Origin: Demequina aurantiaca
Lineage (GTDB): Bacteria; Actinomycetota; Actinomycetes; Actinomycetales; Demequinaceae
Reading direction: 5' to 3'
Assembly (NCBI RefSeq): GCF_000975135.1
Contig: NZ_BBRF01000001.1
Span: 407,591-471,590, forward strand
Length of the DNA: 64,000 bases
In this document: positions 9,035 through 18,433 of the stretch, in pieces
Numbering within the stretch: position 1 is the first letter of the stretch
Layout of the letters: the number at the start of each line of letters is the position of its first letter
The notes under the pieces: generated by a model
Seen by the model: only the letters and a program-made list of their open reading frames with translations
Told to the model about the DNA's origin: nothing
Databases searched by the model: none
Made by a program: the position numbers and the translations under genes

Positions 9035-10735
9035 TCAGCCCAGTTCGAGGGGCGCCTGGACGCGGCCCAGCGTTCCGCCGGGGCCGAGGACCGAGGCGAG
9101 CCGCACCTGCCAGTGCTGGTCGTCCCGCTCGGGGAAGTCCTCACGCACGTGACCCCCACGAGTTTCTTGGCGCGTGAGCGCCGCACCCACGAGGACCGCG
9201 CCGGTCGCGAGGATGTTTGAGGTCTCCCACTCGGCGAGCTGAGGGACGGCCGGGGCCTCCTCTTCGGTCTGGAAGCGCTCGCGCAGGCGGTCGAGCTTGA
9301 GCGAGGCGGAGGACAGACCCTCGGCGGTACGCACAGGGCCAGCGCCCGCATGTGTGATGGCCTGGATCCGAGGACGCATTGTCGCGGGCACCAGCGTGGT
9401 GGGACCGCCCCTGTCCACGGGCTCGTGCTGCTTCACCAGCCCGCCGGCCACGGCCTCGGCCGCGTCCTGGGCGGCGCGCTTGGCGAAGACCAGTCCCTCC
9501 AGCAGCGAGTTCGAGGCCAGCCTGTTCGCACCCTGGACACCCGTACAAGCGGCTTCGCCGATGGCATACAGTCCCGCCTTGGTGGAGCGTCCGCGCAGGT
9601 CCGTGAGGATTCCGCCGGAGTGATAGTGCTGGGCGGGGGCCACGGGGATGAGCGCGTGCCCCATGTCGAGTCCGCGCTCGGCCAGGCGCGCGTGGATGGT
9701 GGGGAACCGCTCGCGCAGAAACTCACTTCCCAGGTGGCGGCAGTCGAGGAAGACGCTGTCCGAGCCCTCCTCGTCCATCATCGCGACGATTCCCTTCGAC
9801 ACCACGTCGCGAGGCGCCAACTCGGCCATCTCGTGGCGGCCCACCATGAAGCGCTCGCCGGCGGCGTTGAGGAGGTAGGCGCCCTCGCCTCGGACAGCCT
9901 CGGAGATCAGCGGCTGCTGGCCCGTCGCTCCCGAGCCCTGCCAGAGCACGGTGGGGTGGAACTGGACGAATTCGATGTCCGCAATGGCGGCGCCTGCACG
10001 CAGGCCCGCAGCCAAACCATCGGCAGTGGCACTGGGCGGGTTGGTGGACGAGCGGAACACCTGGCCGATGCCGCCGGTCGCCATGATCACGGCTTTCGCC
10101 AAGGCGGCGCCGACTCCGTCGCGCGTGCCCTCGCCCTTGATGTGCAGCGTGACTCCGCACACCGCGCCGGGGTTGCCGTCGGCGTCGGGTGCCGCGGTGA
10201 GGAGGTCGACCACCATCGCGTTCTCGATGACTTCGATGCCGGGGTCGCTCTTCACGGCGTCGAGCTGAGCGACAAGCGCCCGGCTGATCTCTGCGCCGGT
10301 CGCGTCCCCACCGGCGTGGGCGATGCGGTCGCGGTGGTGGCCTCCCTCGCGCGTCAAGGTGATCTGGCCGTCGTCCTGCATGTCAAAGACTGCGCCGCGA
10401 GCCATGAGTTCGCGCACCCGGTCGGGGCCCTCGGTGACGAGCGCCCGCACGGCCTCCTCGCTGCACAGGCCAGCGCCAGCGACAAGGGTGTCCTGCAGGT
10501 GCTCCTCGGCCGTGTCTTCCGGGTCGAGGGCGGCCGCGATGCCACCCTGCGCCCAGACGGTCGACCCGGAGCTGAGTTGGCCCTTGGTCACCACGAGCAC
10601 GCGGTCCACCTTGGAGCGCAGCTCCAGCGCGGTGGTGAGCCCGGCGATGCCGGAGCCCACCACGATCACGTCGGCGGACGTGGTCCACCCTGGCTGCGGC
10701 GCGGCAAGGCGCTGCACGAATCGCACGTCGGTCAT
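9035..10735 (-). CDS. nadB: L-aspartate oxidase (NadB)
   Basis: FAD enzyme oxidising L-aspartate to iminoaspartate, the first step of de novo NAD synthesis. The 566-residue length fits. The dinucleotide-binding motif DVIVVGSGIAGLTTALEL lies near residues 22-40. Other succinate-dehydrogenase/fumarate-reductase superfamily landmarks are WAQGGIAAAL, TREGGHHRDRI, FVQFHPT, HYHSGGI and GVQGANRLASNSLLEGLVF. A C-terminal helical domain follows. It precedes nadC on the same strand with a 160-bp gap containing an inverted repeat. A quinolinate synthase gene (nadA) is absent here and must lie elsewhere if the pathway is complete. Confidence 0.95.
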   Translation of the reverse strand: MTDVRFVQRLAAPQPGWTTSADVIVVGSGIAGLTTALELRSKVDRVLVVTKGQLSSGSTVWAQGGIAAALDPEDTAEEHLQDTLVAGAGLCSEEAVRALVTEGPDRVRELMARGAVFDMQDDGQITLTREGGHHRDRIAHAGGDATGAEISRALVAQLDAVKSDPGIEVIENAMVVDLLTAAPDADGNPGAVCGVTLHIKGEGTRDGVGAALAKAVIMATGGIGQVFRSSTNPPSATADGLAAGLRAGAAIADIEFVQFHPTVLWQGSGATGQQPLISEAVRGEGAYLLNAAGERFMVGRHEMAELAPRDVVSKGIVAMMDEEGSDSVFLDCRHLGSEFLRERFPTIHARLAERGLDMGHALIPVAPAQHYHSGGILTDLRGRSTKAGLYAIGEAACTGVQGANRLASNSLLEGLVFAKRAAQDAAEAVAGGLVKQHEPVDRGGPTTLVPATMRPRIQAITHAGAGPVRTAEGLSSASLKLDRLRERFQTEEEAPAVPQLAEWETSNILATGAVLVGAALTRQETRGGHVREDFPERDDQHWQVRLASVLGPGGTLGRVQAPLELG

Positions 10736-10848
10736 GGGTGAACGCTACCGTCCCAGCGCCCGCCCATCACCTCTCTCCGCAACGTCCGCACCTTAAATCG
10801 ACAGATGCGAACCGTCACCGCGCCCGTGCGCAGCTCAGCGAGGGCGAT

Positions 10849-11337
10849 TTAGGGTGTGGGCGTTCCCGGGGTTGCCTTGAAGGCATCCCACCCCTGCGTC
10901 CTGAAGTCGTGCACCGGTAGACCCGAACGCTCGAGATCCGAACCGTCCGGGACGTCACCAGGTTCGTCGCACTTCTGCACGATCCGGTTGTCCGCATCCA
11001 CGAACACCACTGCGGGCTCGTAGTGATGCGCCTCCTCGTCACCGATCATGCCGTAGCTAATGATGATCACCATGTCGTCCGGGTTGATCAGGTGTGCGGC
11101 GGCGCCATTGATGCAGATCTGGCCGCTGTCCGGCTCGCCAGGAATCGCGTAGGTGGTCAGCCGCGCTCCGTTGGTGACGTCCACGACGTCCACCTGCTGG
11201 CCGGGCATGAGGTCCGCGGCCTCCATCAAGGTGGCGTCGATGGTGATCGAGCCCACGTAGTGCAGATCCGCCTGGGTCACGGTGGCGCGATGAATCTTGG
11301 AGATCATCATCGGCCGCTGAAGGGTTTTGAAAGTCAT
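10849..11337 (-). CDS. panD: Aspartate 1-decarboxylase (PanD) precursor
   Basis: Pyruvoyl enzyme making beta-alanine for pantothenate and coenzyme A. The proenzyme is 162 residues. The self-cleavage site is in ADLHYVGS, between G29 and S30, where Ser becomes the pyruvoyl group. [23 protein letters not shown] and DMVIIISYG complete the beta-barrel core. The start at 11337 is supported by AGGAAGG six bases upstream; an internal MM pair would give a shorter N-terminus. The C-terminal 25 residues after the core extend beyond the usual length and resemble a low-complexity tail. It follows panC on the same strand. Confidence 0.93.
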   Translation of the reverse strand: MTFKTLQRPMMISKIHRATVTQADLHYVGSITIDATLMEAADLMPGQQVDVVDVTNGARLTTYAIPGEPDSGQICINGAAAHLINPDDMVIIISYGMIGDEEAHHYEPAVVFVDADNRIVQKCDEPGDVPDGSDLERSGLPVHDFRTQGWDAFKATPGTPTP

Positions 11338-11421
11338 AAGGGTCCTTCCTGGTAGCTCAGGATTGGTTGGTTCGCGATTGCCATCGCCGATGCTGGGGCT
11401 AGGTTCGCCCAGCGCTCGGGC

Positions 11422-12267
11422 TTACGCCGAGGAGCCTTGGCCCAGGTGGGTGGCAACGTTGTCGATCAGCCGCGTCTTCCCGACGCGGGCGGCGACGGCG
11501 ATCACGGCGTCGCCACGATAGTCGTCCGCTACTGGCTGCGCAGACGCGGGGTCAAGCGCCGCGAAGTATTCGACGACGACAGCGGGCGTGTCCGCGAGCA
11601 CCTGCTCGCCGGCGCGAATCACCTCGGCGACGGCCGCGCCGGAGCCGGCCGCGGCATCGGCCGCTCGGAGCGCGCGCGCAAGCACGAGTGCGTCGTCACG
11701 CTCACTCGCGGACAGGAAGACGTTGCGTGAACTGCGCGCGAGGCCGTCGTCGTCGCGCACCGTGGGGGCCACAGCGATCTCGACGGGCACGTTGAGATCC
11801 CGCACCATCGTGCGCACCGCAATCACCTGCTGCGCATCCTTGGCGCCAAACACGGCGACGTCGGGACGAGTGAGGTTCATGAGCTTGAGGACTACGGTCA
11901 GGACGCCGTCAAAGTGGCCCGGGCGCGCGGCACCCTCGAACACCTCATTGATGGCACCCGCGGCCACCGTGACGATTGGCACCCCGCCCGGGTAGACGTC
12001 GTCGAGGGCCGGCGCATAGAGCACGTCGACGCCTTCGGCCTCGAGCAGCGCGGCATCGGCCCCAAGTGTGCGCGGATAGCGCTCCAGATCGGCTGGGTCG
12101 TCGAACTGCAGTGGGTTCACGAACACCGTCACCAGCACCTCATCGGCGATTGACCGAGCGTGGCGCACCAACGTGAGGTGGCCCTCGTGGAGGGCGCCCA
12201 TGGTCATCACGACGGCACGCGTACCCCTGGGGGCGCCGAGTTCGCTCGCGACTGTCACGGTCCTCAT
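11422..12267 (-). CDS. panC: Pantothenate synthetase (PanC)
   Basis: ATP-dependent condensation of pantoate with beta-alanine. At 281 residues it is of normal size. The nucleotide-binding HIGH-like motif is MGALHEGHLTLVRHA. VFVNPLQFDDPADLERYPRT, the substrate loop FGAKDAQQV and RSSRNVFLS are all family signatures. Its start overlaps the stop of the DUF2520 gene by 4 bp, and panD follows downstream, giving a pantothenate operon. Confidence 0.95.
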   Translation of the reverse strand: MRTVTVASELGAPRGTRAVVMTMGALHEGHLTLVRHARSIADEVLVTVFVNPLQFDDPADLERYPRTLGADAALLEAEGVDVLYAPALDDVYPGGVPIVTVAAGAINEVFEGAARPGHFDGVLTVVLKLMNLTRPDVAVFGAKDAQQVIAVRTMVRDLNVPVEIAVAPTVRDDDGLARSSRNVFLSASERDDALVLARALRAADAAAGSGAAVAEVIRAGEQVLADTPAVVVEYFAALDPASAQPVADDYRGDAVIAVAARVGKTRLIDNVATHLGQGSSA

Positions 12268-13226
12268 GGGGCGTCACCACTCATCGGCGGCGCACCCGCG
12301 GATCCAAGCGCCGCGATGAGGTCTGCGTACTGCGCCGGCCCGATGCGGCCGCCAGCGAGCGCTAGGTCAGCCGTCGCGCGCGCCATGGCGATGTACGCCT
12401 GCATGATGTCCGGGTCAGACGACAGCGCCTCGACGTGGGCCGCCACGGTGCGCGCGTCTCCGCGCACCACGGGCCCAGTCAGCATCGTGACGGCCCCCGG
12501 CGCCTCGCTCACGGCGCCCTCGACCGAGGCGTGAACCACCGGTCCGAGCAGCTTGCCCGGCTCCGCCACCCCCATGCGAGCCAGCACCGCACTCGACTGC
12601 GTCACCGCGGTGACGACGTGGTTCGCGGCGTGGCAGATGGCCGCGTGATAGGCCGGGCGGTCCTCGTCCGCGATCACGATGGGCTCGCCGCCCATCTCTA
12701 CGGCGAGTGCGAGGGCGATGGGCAACACCCCGGCGGGCGCGCTCACCGCGAAGGTGGCGTTGACCAGGCGGGTGTGGTCGAGCGAGGTGCCCGTGAAGGT
12801 CATCGCGGGATGAATGGCCAGGGTCAGCACGCCTTTTCCGGCGGCAGCAGCGAGCACCTCCGTGCCGTAGCGCCCGCACGCGTGGACGGCGATCTGACCA
12901 GGGCGCCATGCATCGACCGCAGCGAGGCCGGTGACGATCTCCTCGAGGGAGTCATCCGGCACTGTCACGAGCACCAGATCGGCGGCGCGGACGATCGCCT
13001 CAGGATCCAAGTTTGGAACGCCCGGCAGCAACGTGTCGATACGGCTCACGGATTCCTCGGACACCCCTGATGCGCCAATCACTGTGTGGCCGGCCTGGCG
13101 TAGCGCGGCGCCGAGAACGGCCCCTACCCGTCCCGCACCCACCACGCCGACCCGCAACCGGCCAGGCTTGGGTCGCGCGTTCGCGTCGTCGACATTGACT
13201 GCATCGGGCTGAAACTCATCGGGCAT
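12264..13226 (-). CDS. Rossmann-like/DUF2520 NAD(P)-binding protein
   Basis: About 320 residues. The N-terminal Rossmann domain carries RVGVVGAGRVGAVLGAALRQ (nucleotide loop GAGRVG). The C-terminal helical DUF2520 domain includes HPAMTFTGTS and AICHAANHVVTAV. The architecture resembles 6-phosphogluconate or ketopantoate reductase-like dehydrogenases. The gene overlaps panC by 4 bp and panD follows, so a role in pantoate formation is an attractive but unproven idea. The ATG at 13226 (MPDEFQ) is preferred over an in-frame TTG at 13235. It overlaps the end of the upstream PH-domain gene by 11 bp. Confidence 0.8.
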   Translation of the reverse strand: MPDEFQPDAVNVDDANARPKPGRLRVGVVGAGRVGAVLGAALRQAGHTVIGASGVSEESVSRIDTLLPGVPNLDPEAIVRAADLVLVTVPDDSLEEIVTGLAAVDAWRPGQIAVHACGRYGTEVLAAAAGKGVLTLAIHPAMTFTGTSLDHTRLVNATFAVSAPAGVLPIALALAVEMGGEPIVIADEDRPAYHAAICHAANHVVTAVTQSSAVLARMGVAEPGKLLGPVVHASVEGAVSEAPGAVTMLTGPVVRGDARTVAAHVEALSSDPDIMQAYIAMARATADLALAGGRIGPAQYADLIAALGSAGAPPMSGDAP

Positions 13227-14886
13227 CGAGACCAACTGCTTTCATCCATTGTTCGGGAGTCTGGTGTTTGCGGCCCTCACGCGCCCGTGCCGCCTGCGCG
13301 TCCAGGAGAGCGACCGCGTCAACCAGGGCAAGGTGTTTGGCGACGGGCTTGACGGGACCATTGGTGGAATGCACCTCCACCGAGGCGAGTCCCAAGGCGC
13401 GCTGCAGCGGACCCTGGCGAAGCTCGAGCGACTGGGTGCGGGCGTGAGGCGTGATGCTCACTTCCCTGACGAACCTGCCACTTCGAATGACCAGAGCTGA
13501 GTCCGTGGCCCGCACGCCGCGTTGTCGCCACTGGAACAGGTCCAGGGCACGCGCTCGGCGCGGAGAGGTGGTGAAGCCGTCCTCGGCCCTGGGGCTCTCC
13601 ATGGCCTCCGTGATCGGGGCGCTGGGGTCCGTGCCGTCCTCGCCCACGAGTCCAAGGTCAGGCAGCACCAGCCACACCGCCTCGAGCGCCTCCGCCCTGC
13701 TTCCCACCGGCAGCAGGGTAGACACCGCGTCCTGGTCGTTCTGATAGCCGGCGACGTTGATGCTGACGTCCCACCAGCCCGGCTTGCGCCACCACCAGGA
13801 TTGGCGCAGCCGCACGGCCTGCACGCGACCGGGGGGCACGGTCTGGCGCCGGGTCTCGAGCAGCCCATGACGCAGCCTAATGCCGTCCTGCGAGATGCCG
13901 GCCTTGAACCCGAAGCCCCGATTGAGCTGTGTCCAGAAGAATCCCAGCAGGCCGACCACCACCGGCACCGCCGTCACTAACGACGTTCCAACGATCGCCA
14001 GGAAGATCCGCTCGATGTCGATGCGAAAAATCACGATCAGCAACACGATCCATACGGGCGTGAGTAGCAGCCAGAACGTGGGCCAGGACAGTGCAATCGA
14101 GCCGATCAGCCGGCCGTTGGGCACCGCGTAGACGGGCCGTTCCGCCGCCGCGGGGCGGTCGGTGCGGTCGTTCGCGGTTGCGCCGTGCAGGCCGCCGAGC
14201 ACGAGGTTGTCCCCTTGCAGCGCCCCTAGCGAGCCATGCGCCGAGGTGGACGAGCCCGCGTCACTCGCCACGGCATCGGCCGCACGTGGACCATCGGCAG
14301 CGTCGGTGCCCTGCGAGGGGTCACGTCGCCGCTTGTACCCCGCGGCGAGTTCCAAAATCTCGTTGCGCAGTGCCTCCGCGTCACCGATGCGCAGGTATTC
14401 GAGCGCAATGCCCGAGTTCTCGCCCCCGGCGACCTCGATACGAATCACCCCGAAGCCCACCAGCCGTGCGAGGAACGGCTGCACCACGTCCACGGCCTGG
14501 AGGCGGTCCAGGCGGGCCTGGCGCTGCTGACGGAAAAGCACGCCCTTGCGTTGGTAAACCGCGTCGTCGCCGATTCTGTATTGGTTGAAGCGCCAGCCCA
14601 GGTAGCCGAAGAGGGCGACGAGCGCGATGATGCCCAACAGAATCGCGCCGATGACGAAGTACGACAAGTGCGTCGCGTTGATGGCGTCGGTGACACCGTC
14701 GTCGCTTCCGCCGCCCACCCAGTCCGGCGCCCGGGAGACCACCATGTAGAACAGGATTGCGCCCAGCAGGGGCCAGATGCCCAGGAACGGTGACACGGGA
14801 TGCACGCGCGTCCACTCGCGCGGGGCGCGGTAAAGGTGGCCGGGACGCGGGGATTCGGCCGGCCCAGGCGGGGGCAGTTGACTCAC
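13216..14886 (-). CDS. Multi-PH-domain membrane protein (YdbT-like)
   Basis: A 556-residue membrane protein of the bacterial PH-domain (bPH2, YdbT/YdbS) type. Hydrophobic pairs lie near residues 30-50, 75-100 and 260-320. After them come PH-type segments with the typical VYQRKGVLFRQQRQARLDRLQAVDV and RHGLLETRRQTVPPGRVQAV patterns, and a third near residue 470 (SGRFVREVSITPHARTQSLEL). A low-complexity Ala/Ser/Asp insert occupies about 190-250. Its GTG start overlaps the stop of the smaller PH-domain gene by 4 bp. The pair is a conserved unit near folK in actinobacteria; the biochemical role is unknown, with membrane-lipid or envelope-stress roles proposed for Bacillus relatives. Confidence 0.8.
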   Translation of the reverse strand: MSQLPPPGPAESPRPGHLYRAPREWTRVHPVSPFLGIWPLLGAILFYMVVSRAPDWVGGGSDDGVTDAINATHLSYFVIGAILLGIIALVALFGYLGWRFNQYRIGDDAVYQRKGVLFRQQRQARLDRLQAVDVVQPFLARLVGFGVIRIEVAGGENSGIALEYLRIGDAEALRNEILELAAGYKRRRDPSQGTDAADGPRAADAVASDAGSSTSAHGSLGALQGDNLVLGGLHGATANDRTDRPAAAERPVYAVPNGRLIGSIALSWPTFWLLLTPVWIVLLIVIFRIDIERIFLAIVGTSLVTAVPVVVGLLGFFWTQLNRGFGFKAGISQDGIRLRHGLLETRRQTVPPGRVQAVRLRQSWWWRKPGWWDVSINVAGYQNDQDAVSTLLPVGSRAEALEAVWLVLPDLGLVGEDGTDPSAPITEAMESPRAEDGFTTSPRRARALDLFQWRQRGVRATDSALVIRSGRFVREVSITPHARTQSLELRQGPLQRALGLASVEVHSTNGPVKPVAKHLALVDAVALLDAQAARAREGRKHQTPEQWMKAVGLDAR

Positions 14887-15362
14887 AGGCCCGCCAGCTG
14901 TGCCTCGCCACGGGTGGTCAGCCGGTCGCGCAGCCGCGCCGCCTGAGCCACGGGGACTCCTGAGATGTGAGCGTCGGTGCCCGGCGAGGCGGTGTGCAGT
15001 TGCACGCGTGCGATGCCGAACATGCGTGCCATGGGCCCCGCCTGAACCTCGACGTACTGCATGCGACCGTAGGGAACTACGACGACGCGGCGGAACATAC
15101 GCCCGCTCTTGACGACGAGGTCGTCATCGCGCTCGGCCCACGCATGTGCGGTGACTTGGCGCACAGCCACCCAGGTGGACCATAGCCCCGCCACGAGCAC
15201 CACGGCAGCGCCGATGTACCACCAGCCGCCTGCGTACGCCTGCAGCGCCAGCAACACCACGGCGAAGATCAGCACCGCAAGCCACACGGAGATCAGGCGG
15301 GCGGGGATCAGGCGCCGCGAAACGTATGTCCACTGGGCATCGTCCGGGTTCAACCAACTCAT
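14883..15362 (-). CDS. PH-domain membrane protein (YdbS-like)
   Basis: A 159-residue protein with two adjacent transmembrane helices (about residues 25-65) and one C-terminal bPH2 domain. The domain is marked by KSGRMFRRVVVVPYGRMQYV followed by QAGPMARMFGIARVQLHTAS. It forms a two-gene unit with the larger PH-domain protein downstream through a GTGA 4-bp overlap. The function is unknown; the fold and pairing are clear. Confidence 0.8.
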   Translation of the reverse strand: MSWLNPDDAQWTYVSRRLIPARLISVWLAVLIFAVVLLALQAYAGGWWYIGAAVVLVAGLWSTWVAVRQVTAHAWAERDDDLVVKSGRMFRRVVVVPYGRMQYVEVQAGPMARMFGIARVQLHTASPGTDAHISGVPVAQAARLRDRLTTRGEAQLAGL

Positions 15363-15401
15363 GTGGCTAGTCTGCCACCCACACGCGCACGCCAGGCGCG
15401 G

Positions 15402-15908
15402 CTAGTTCGCTCCGGCGGCCGTGCCGCGGCTCGGATCTCCGCGTCTGGGCTCGCCGCGCCCCGATTCGTCGTCGTGCCTGTCGGTCTTGCACCAGTGCTC
15501 GGAGACGACGCCTGCGCCCAGCAGGATCAACCCGCCGAGCACGGCAATCATTGCCGAGATGGCCGTCTCTCGCCTAGGGGCGTGCTCCCAGAAGTCGAGC
15601 AGCGCGATGGCGTAGCCGCCATACACACCGGCAACGGCCGCACCCGCATACGCGCTGGCCTGCGCGAACGCCACCGTCCTGGCCGCGCGAATCCCACTCA
15701 GGTCCGGTTTGTTGCCCCGCTTGTACTGCCGCACGGCCCACGCGAGCGCGAGCGCGGTCCCGGCCACCACGACACACACCACCGCGACGGTCCAGGGGAC
15801 CGACAACGGGGTCGAGCCGCGCGACAACGCGACGCGCGTTACGATCCAGCCCGCGGCGCCGGCCACCAGCAGGACCAGGACGAGGCGCCGCCAGGTGAGG
15901 TGGGTCAC
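15402..15908 (-). CDS. DUF3180 membrane protein
   Basis: A 168-residue protein with four predicted transmembrane helices (about 8-26, 38-58, 78-100 and 118-138), a charged Arg/Asp/Gly-rich tail and the family phrase FAQASAYAGAAVAGVYGGYA. DUF3180 genes typically follow folK in actinobacteria, and here the gene starts 3 bp after the folB-folK stop. No molecular function is known. Confidence 0.85.
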   Translation of the reverse strand: MTHLTWRRLVLVLLVAGAAGWIVTRVALSRGSTPLSVPWTVAVVCVVVAGTALALAWAVRQYKRGNKPDLSGIRAARTVAFAQASAYAGAAVAGVYGGYAIALLDFWEHAPRRETAISAMIAVLGGLILLGAGVVSEHWCKTDRHDDESGRGEPRRGDPSRGTAAGAN

Positions 15909-15911
15909 GGG

Positions 15912-16955
15912 TCAGGGACCCGCAGGGGTGTCTGACGAGGCGGCGTCCGCGGCGGGCCACGGGTTCGTGACGACGTCCACGCCATCATGACCGACGGCGT
16001 TCGCCAGGTCGCCGATGCGGCCGCCGTGGGGACCGGCCAGAGTCGCGTCCGGGGCGAGGTAGGCCCACGGAATCAATACAAAGCCGCGCTCATGAGCGCG
16101 GGGGTGCGGCACCGTAAGATCGTCCGCCTCGAAGAATTCGTCACCGTAGGAGATCACGTCGATGTCGAGCGTCCGCGGGCCGTTGGCAACGCCGCGCTCC
16201 CGCCCGTGCACCATCTCGATTCCCTGGCACGCGGCGAGCAGTCCGCGCGGGGAGAGCGTGGTGCTCACCTCGATGACCGCGTTGAGGAAGTCGGGCTGCT
16301 CGGGACCACCCACGGGGTCGGTACGCACCAGCGGCGACGTGCCAACCACGTCGATGTCGGCGATGCGGTTCAGGTCATTCACTGCCGCGCGCAGAGTGGG
16401 CTCAACGTCACCCACGTTGCCGCCGAGCGCAAGGTACGCGACGGTGGCAGACTCGGGCTGCTGATCGGCGGGGTCCGCAAGTAGCGGGACGCCCAAAGGG
16501 TCGTTGGGAATGTTCGCGGACGAGCCGATGCGGCGGTCGGCGTACAAGTCGCCGTTGCGCAGGTCGCGGCGGATGCGCAGCACCACGTCCCTGAACTCGA
16601 CATGCAGTGGCGCCTGCGGCTTGTGAATGGCGACGTCGACGCACTGCACGCCCTCCATCTCCAACACCACGCGGGCCACGGACGCAGCCACGGTCTCAAG
16701 GAGGTCCGCCGGGTCGCCGGCGAGCACCTCCGCCACGCGATCAGCGATGTCTGAGTAATTCACGGTGTACGCAAGGATGTCGTTGCCGGCGGCCGCGCGC
16801 GTGCTGACGTGAGCCACGACGTCGGCCATGAATACCTGGCCCGTCTCGCGCTCGGTGGCGAGCACGCCGTGGTAGCCGGTGACCCGAATTCCCTCGACCA
16901 TGATCTGGTCAAGTTCAATTCCGTCTTTGACATAGGGCGTCACTGAGAGCGTCAT
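15912..16955 (-). CDS. folBK: Dihydroneopterin aldolase / HPPK fusion (FolB-FolK)
   Basis: A bifunctional folate enzyme of 347 residues. The N-terminal FolB domain (about 10-130) carries VEGIRVTGYHGVLATERETG and NYSDIADRV, and the C-terminal FolK domain (about 165-330) carries AYLALGGNVGDVEPTLRAAV, DFLNAVIEV and GPRTLDIDVISYG with the Mg-binding aspartates. A roughly 35-residue linker joins them. It converts dihydroneopterin to 6-hydroxymethyl-dihydropterin and then pyrophosphorylates it. The ATG at 16955 lies 5 bp after the folP stop and gives the normal FolB N-terminus; the open frame further upstream runs antisense-like through folP. It works with folP and folE just upstream. Confidence 0.93.
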   Translation of the reverse strand: MTLSVTPYVKDGIELDQIMVEGIRVTGYHGVLATERETGQVFMADVVAHVSTRAAAGNDILAYTVNYSDIADRVAEVLAGDPADLLETVAASVARVVLEMEGVQCVDVAIHKPQAPLHVEFRDVVLRIRRDLRNGDLYADRRIGSSANIPNDPLGVPLLADPADQQPESATVAYLALGGNVGDVEPTLRAAVNDLNRIADIDVVGTSPLVRTDPVGGPEQPDFLNAVIEVSTTLSPRGLLAACQGIEMVHGRERGVANGPRTLDIDVISYGDEFFEADDLTVPHPRAHERGFVLIPWAYLAPDATLAGPHGGRIGDLANAVGHDGVDVVTNPWPAADAASSDTPAGP

Positions 16956-16959
16956 GGGT

Positions 16960-17799
16960 TCATCGTGTCGTGTCCAGGGCATTCTGCCAAGCGGACACGA
17001 CCCGAACCGCGTCACTTGATGCCCGCGCGTCGTGAACACGCACCGCCCATGCCCCGGCCTGCGCCGCCAGCGCCGTGACCGCAGTGGTCGCGTGATCGCG
17101 GCGCGCGGGATCACCTGCATCCACGCCGGGGCGCGCAATCACCGTGCCCAGGAAACGCTTGCGCGAGGCGCCGATCAGGACGCGCCTGCCTCCGCTCCAC
17201 TCGGCCATGGTGGCCAGCAGCGGCCAGTTGGTGTCCGCGACCTTGGCGAACCCGAGACCCGGATCGAGAATGATGCGCTCGTCGCGCACACCCGCGGCAG
17301 TCAGCGCGTCCACGCGAGCGGCGAGCTCGTCGCGCACCTCCCGCACCACATCGACATACTGGTCGTGCGCGTCCATGGTGGCCGAGTGCGCACGCCAGTG
17401 CATCACCACAAAGTCGACGTCCGCCGCCGCCACCACGGCCGCCATTCGGGGATCCGCGAGCCCACCGGATACGTCGTTGACGATGCTCGCGCCTGCGGCC
17501 ACGCTCGCCTCGGCCGTCGCAGCCCGCATCGTGTCGATGCTCACCACGACGCCCTCCTGGGCCAGCGCCCGGATCACGGGGAGCACGCGCTCCATCTCCT
17601 CCGCGGGATCCACACGTTCGGCGCCGGGCCGGGTGGATTCGCCGCCGATGTCGACGATGTCGGCGCCTCTCGACACCAGCCGATGCGCGTGCGAGATTGC
17701 GGCGTCCGTCGCCTCGAATCGGCCGCCGTCGGAGAAAGAATCCGGGGTGACGTTCAGCACACCCATGACCAGGGTGGCGGGGGAACCCGGGGTGCCCAT
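16960..17799 (-). CDS. folP: Dihydropteroate synthase (FolP)
   Basis: Joins hydroxymethyl-dihydropterin pyrophosphate to p-aminobenzoate; the sulfonamide target. The 279-residue TIM barrel shows the motifs MGVLNVTPDSFSDGGRF, DIVDIGGESTRPGAERV, SIDTMRAATAEA, NDVSGG, DPGLGFAKV and GASRKRFLG. It starts 4 bp after the folE stop and ends 4 bp before folB-folK, a tight folate operon. Confidence 0.96.
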   Translation of the reverse strand: MGTPGSPATLVMGVLNVTPDSFSDGGRFEATDAAISHAHRLVSRGADIVDIGGESTRPGAERVDPAEEMERVLPVIRALAQEGVVVSIDTMRAATAEASVAAGASIVNDVSGGLADPRMAAVVAAADVDFVVMHWRAHSATMDAHDQYVDVVREVRDELAARVDALTAAGVRDERIILDPGLGFAKVADTNWPLLATMAEWSGGRRVLIGASRKRFLGTVIARPGVDAGDPARRDHATTAVTALAAQAGAWAVRVHDARASSDAVRVVSAWQNALDTTR

Positions 17800-17803
17800 G
17801 GCG

Positions 17804-18424
17804 TTAGTGCCCGGCGATTAGGCTCATGGCCTCGGCGCGCGTGGCGCCGTCCCGCATGACGCCACGCACGGCGGAGGTCACGGTACGTGCACCGGCCTTG
17901 CGGATGCCACGCATCGACATGCACAGGTGCTCGGCCTCGACCACGACGAGCACTCCGCGTGCCCCCAGATGCTCGACCAGCGCGTCGGCGATTTGCGTGG
18001 TGAGCCGCTCCTGCACTTGTGGGCGACGCGCGTAGACGTCGACCAAACGGGCCAGCTTGGACAGCCCCGTGATGCGGCCGTCCTCGCCAGGGATGTACGC
18101 AACGTGCGCGACTCCGTGGAAGGGCACCAGGTGGTGTTCACACATCGAGTACAGCTCGATGTCCTTGACCAGGATCATTTCCTCGTGACCGAGTTCGAAG
18201 ACGGCGCTCAGCACATCCGCGGGGTCCTGGCTCAGCCCAGCAAAGAACTCCTCGTAGGCGCGGGCCACGCGCGCTGGGGTGTCCAGCAATCCATCCCGAT
18301 CCGGGTCCTCCCCCACCGCCGCGAGGATCTCACGCACGGCGGCCTCGACTCGCGGGCGGTCAACGCCGCTCGTGGGCGCCGTTCCGCGAGGCTCGGTCAC
18401 GCTGGGATCGGAGGATGTCGTCAT
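17804..18424 (-). CDS. folE: GTP cyclohydrolase I (FolE)
   Basis: First enzyme of folate synthesis, converting GTP to dihydroneopterin triphosphate. At 206 residues the T-fold core is intact. The Zn ligands lie in [14 protein letters not shown] and HLCMSMRG, with [22 protein letters not shown] between them. A roughly 20-residue disordered N-terminus precedes the core. The gene lies between ftsH and folP, 9 bp after the ftsH stop, as in many actinobacteria. Confidence 0.96.
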   Translation of the reverse strand: MTTSSDPSVTEPRGTAPTSGVDRPRVEAAVREILAAVGEDPDRDGLLDTPARVARAYEEFFAGLSQDPADVLSAVFELGHEEMILVKDIELYSMCEHHLVPFHGVAHVAYIPGEDGRITGLSKLARLVDVYARRPQVQERLTTQIADALVEHLGARGVLVVVEAEHLCMSMRGIRKAGARTVTSAVRGVMRDGATRAEAMSLIAGH

Positions 18425-18433
18425 GATTCGACC

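Noticed and set aside
9350..10741. 463-codon open frame on the plus strand
   Set aside because: It is antisense to nadB along its full length, has no domain character and reflects high-GC codon bias.
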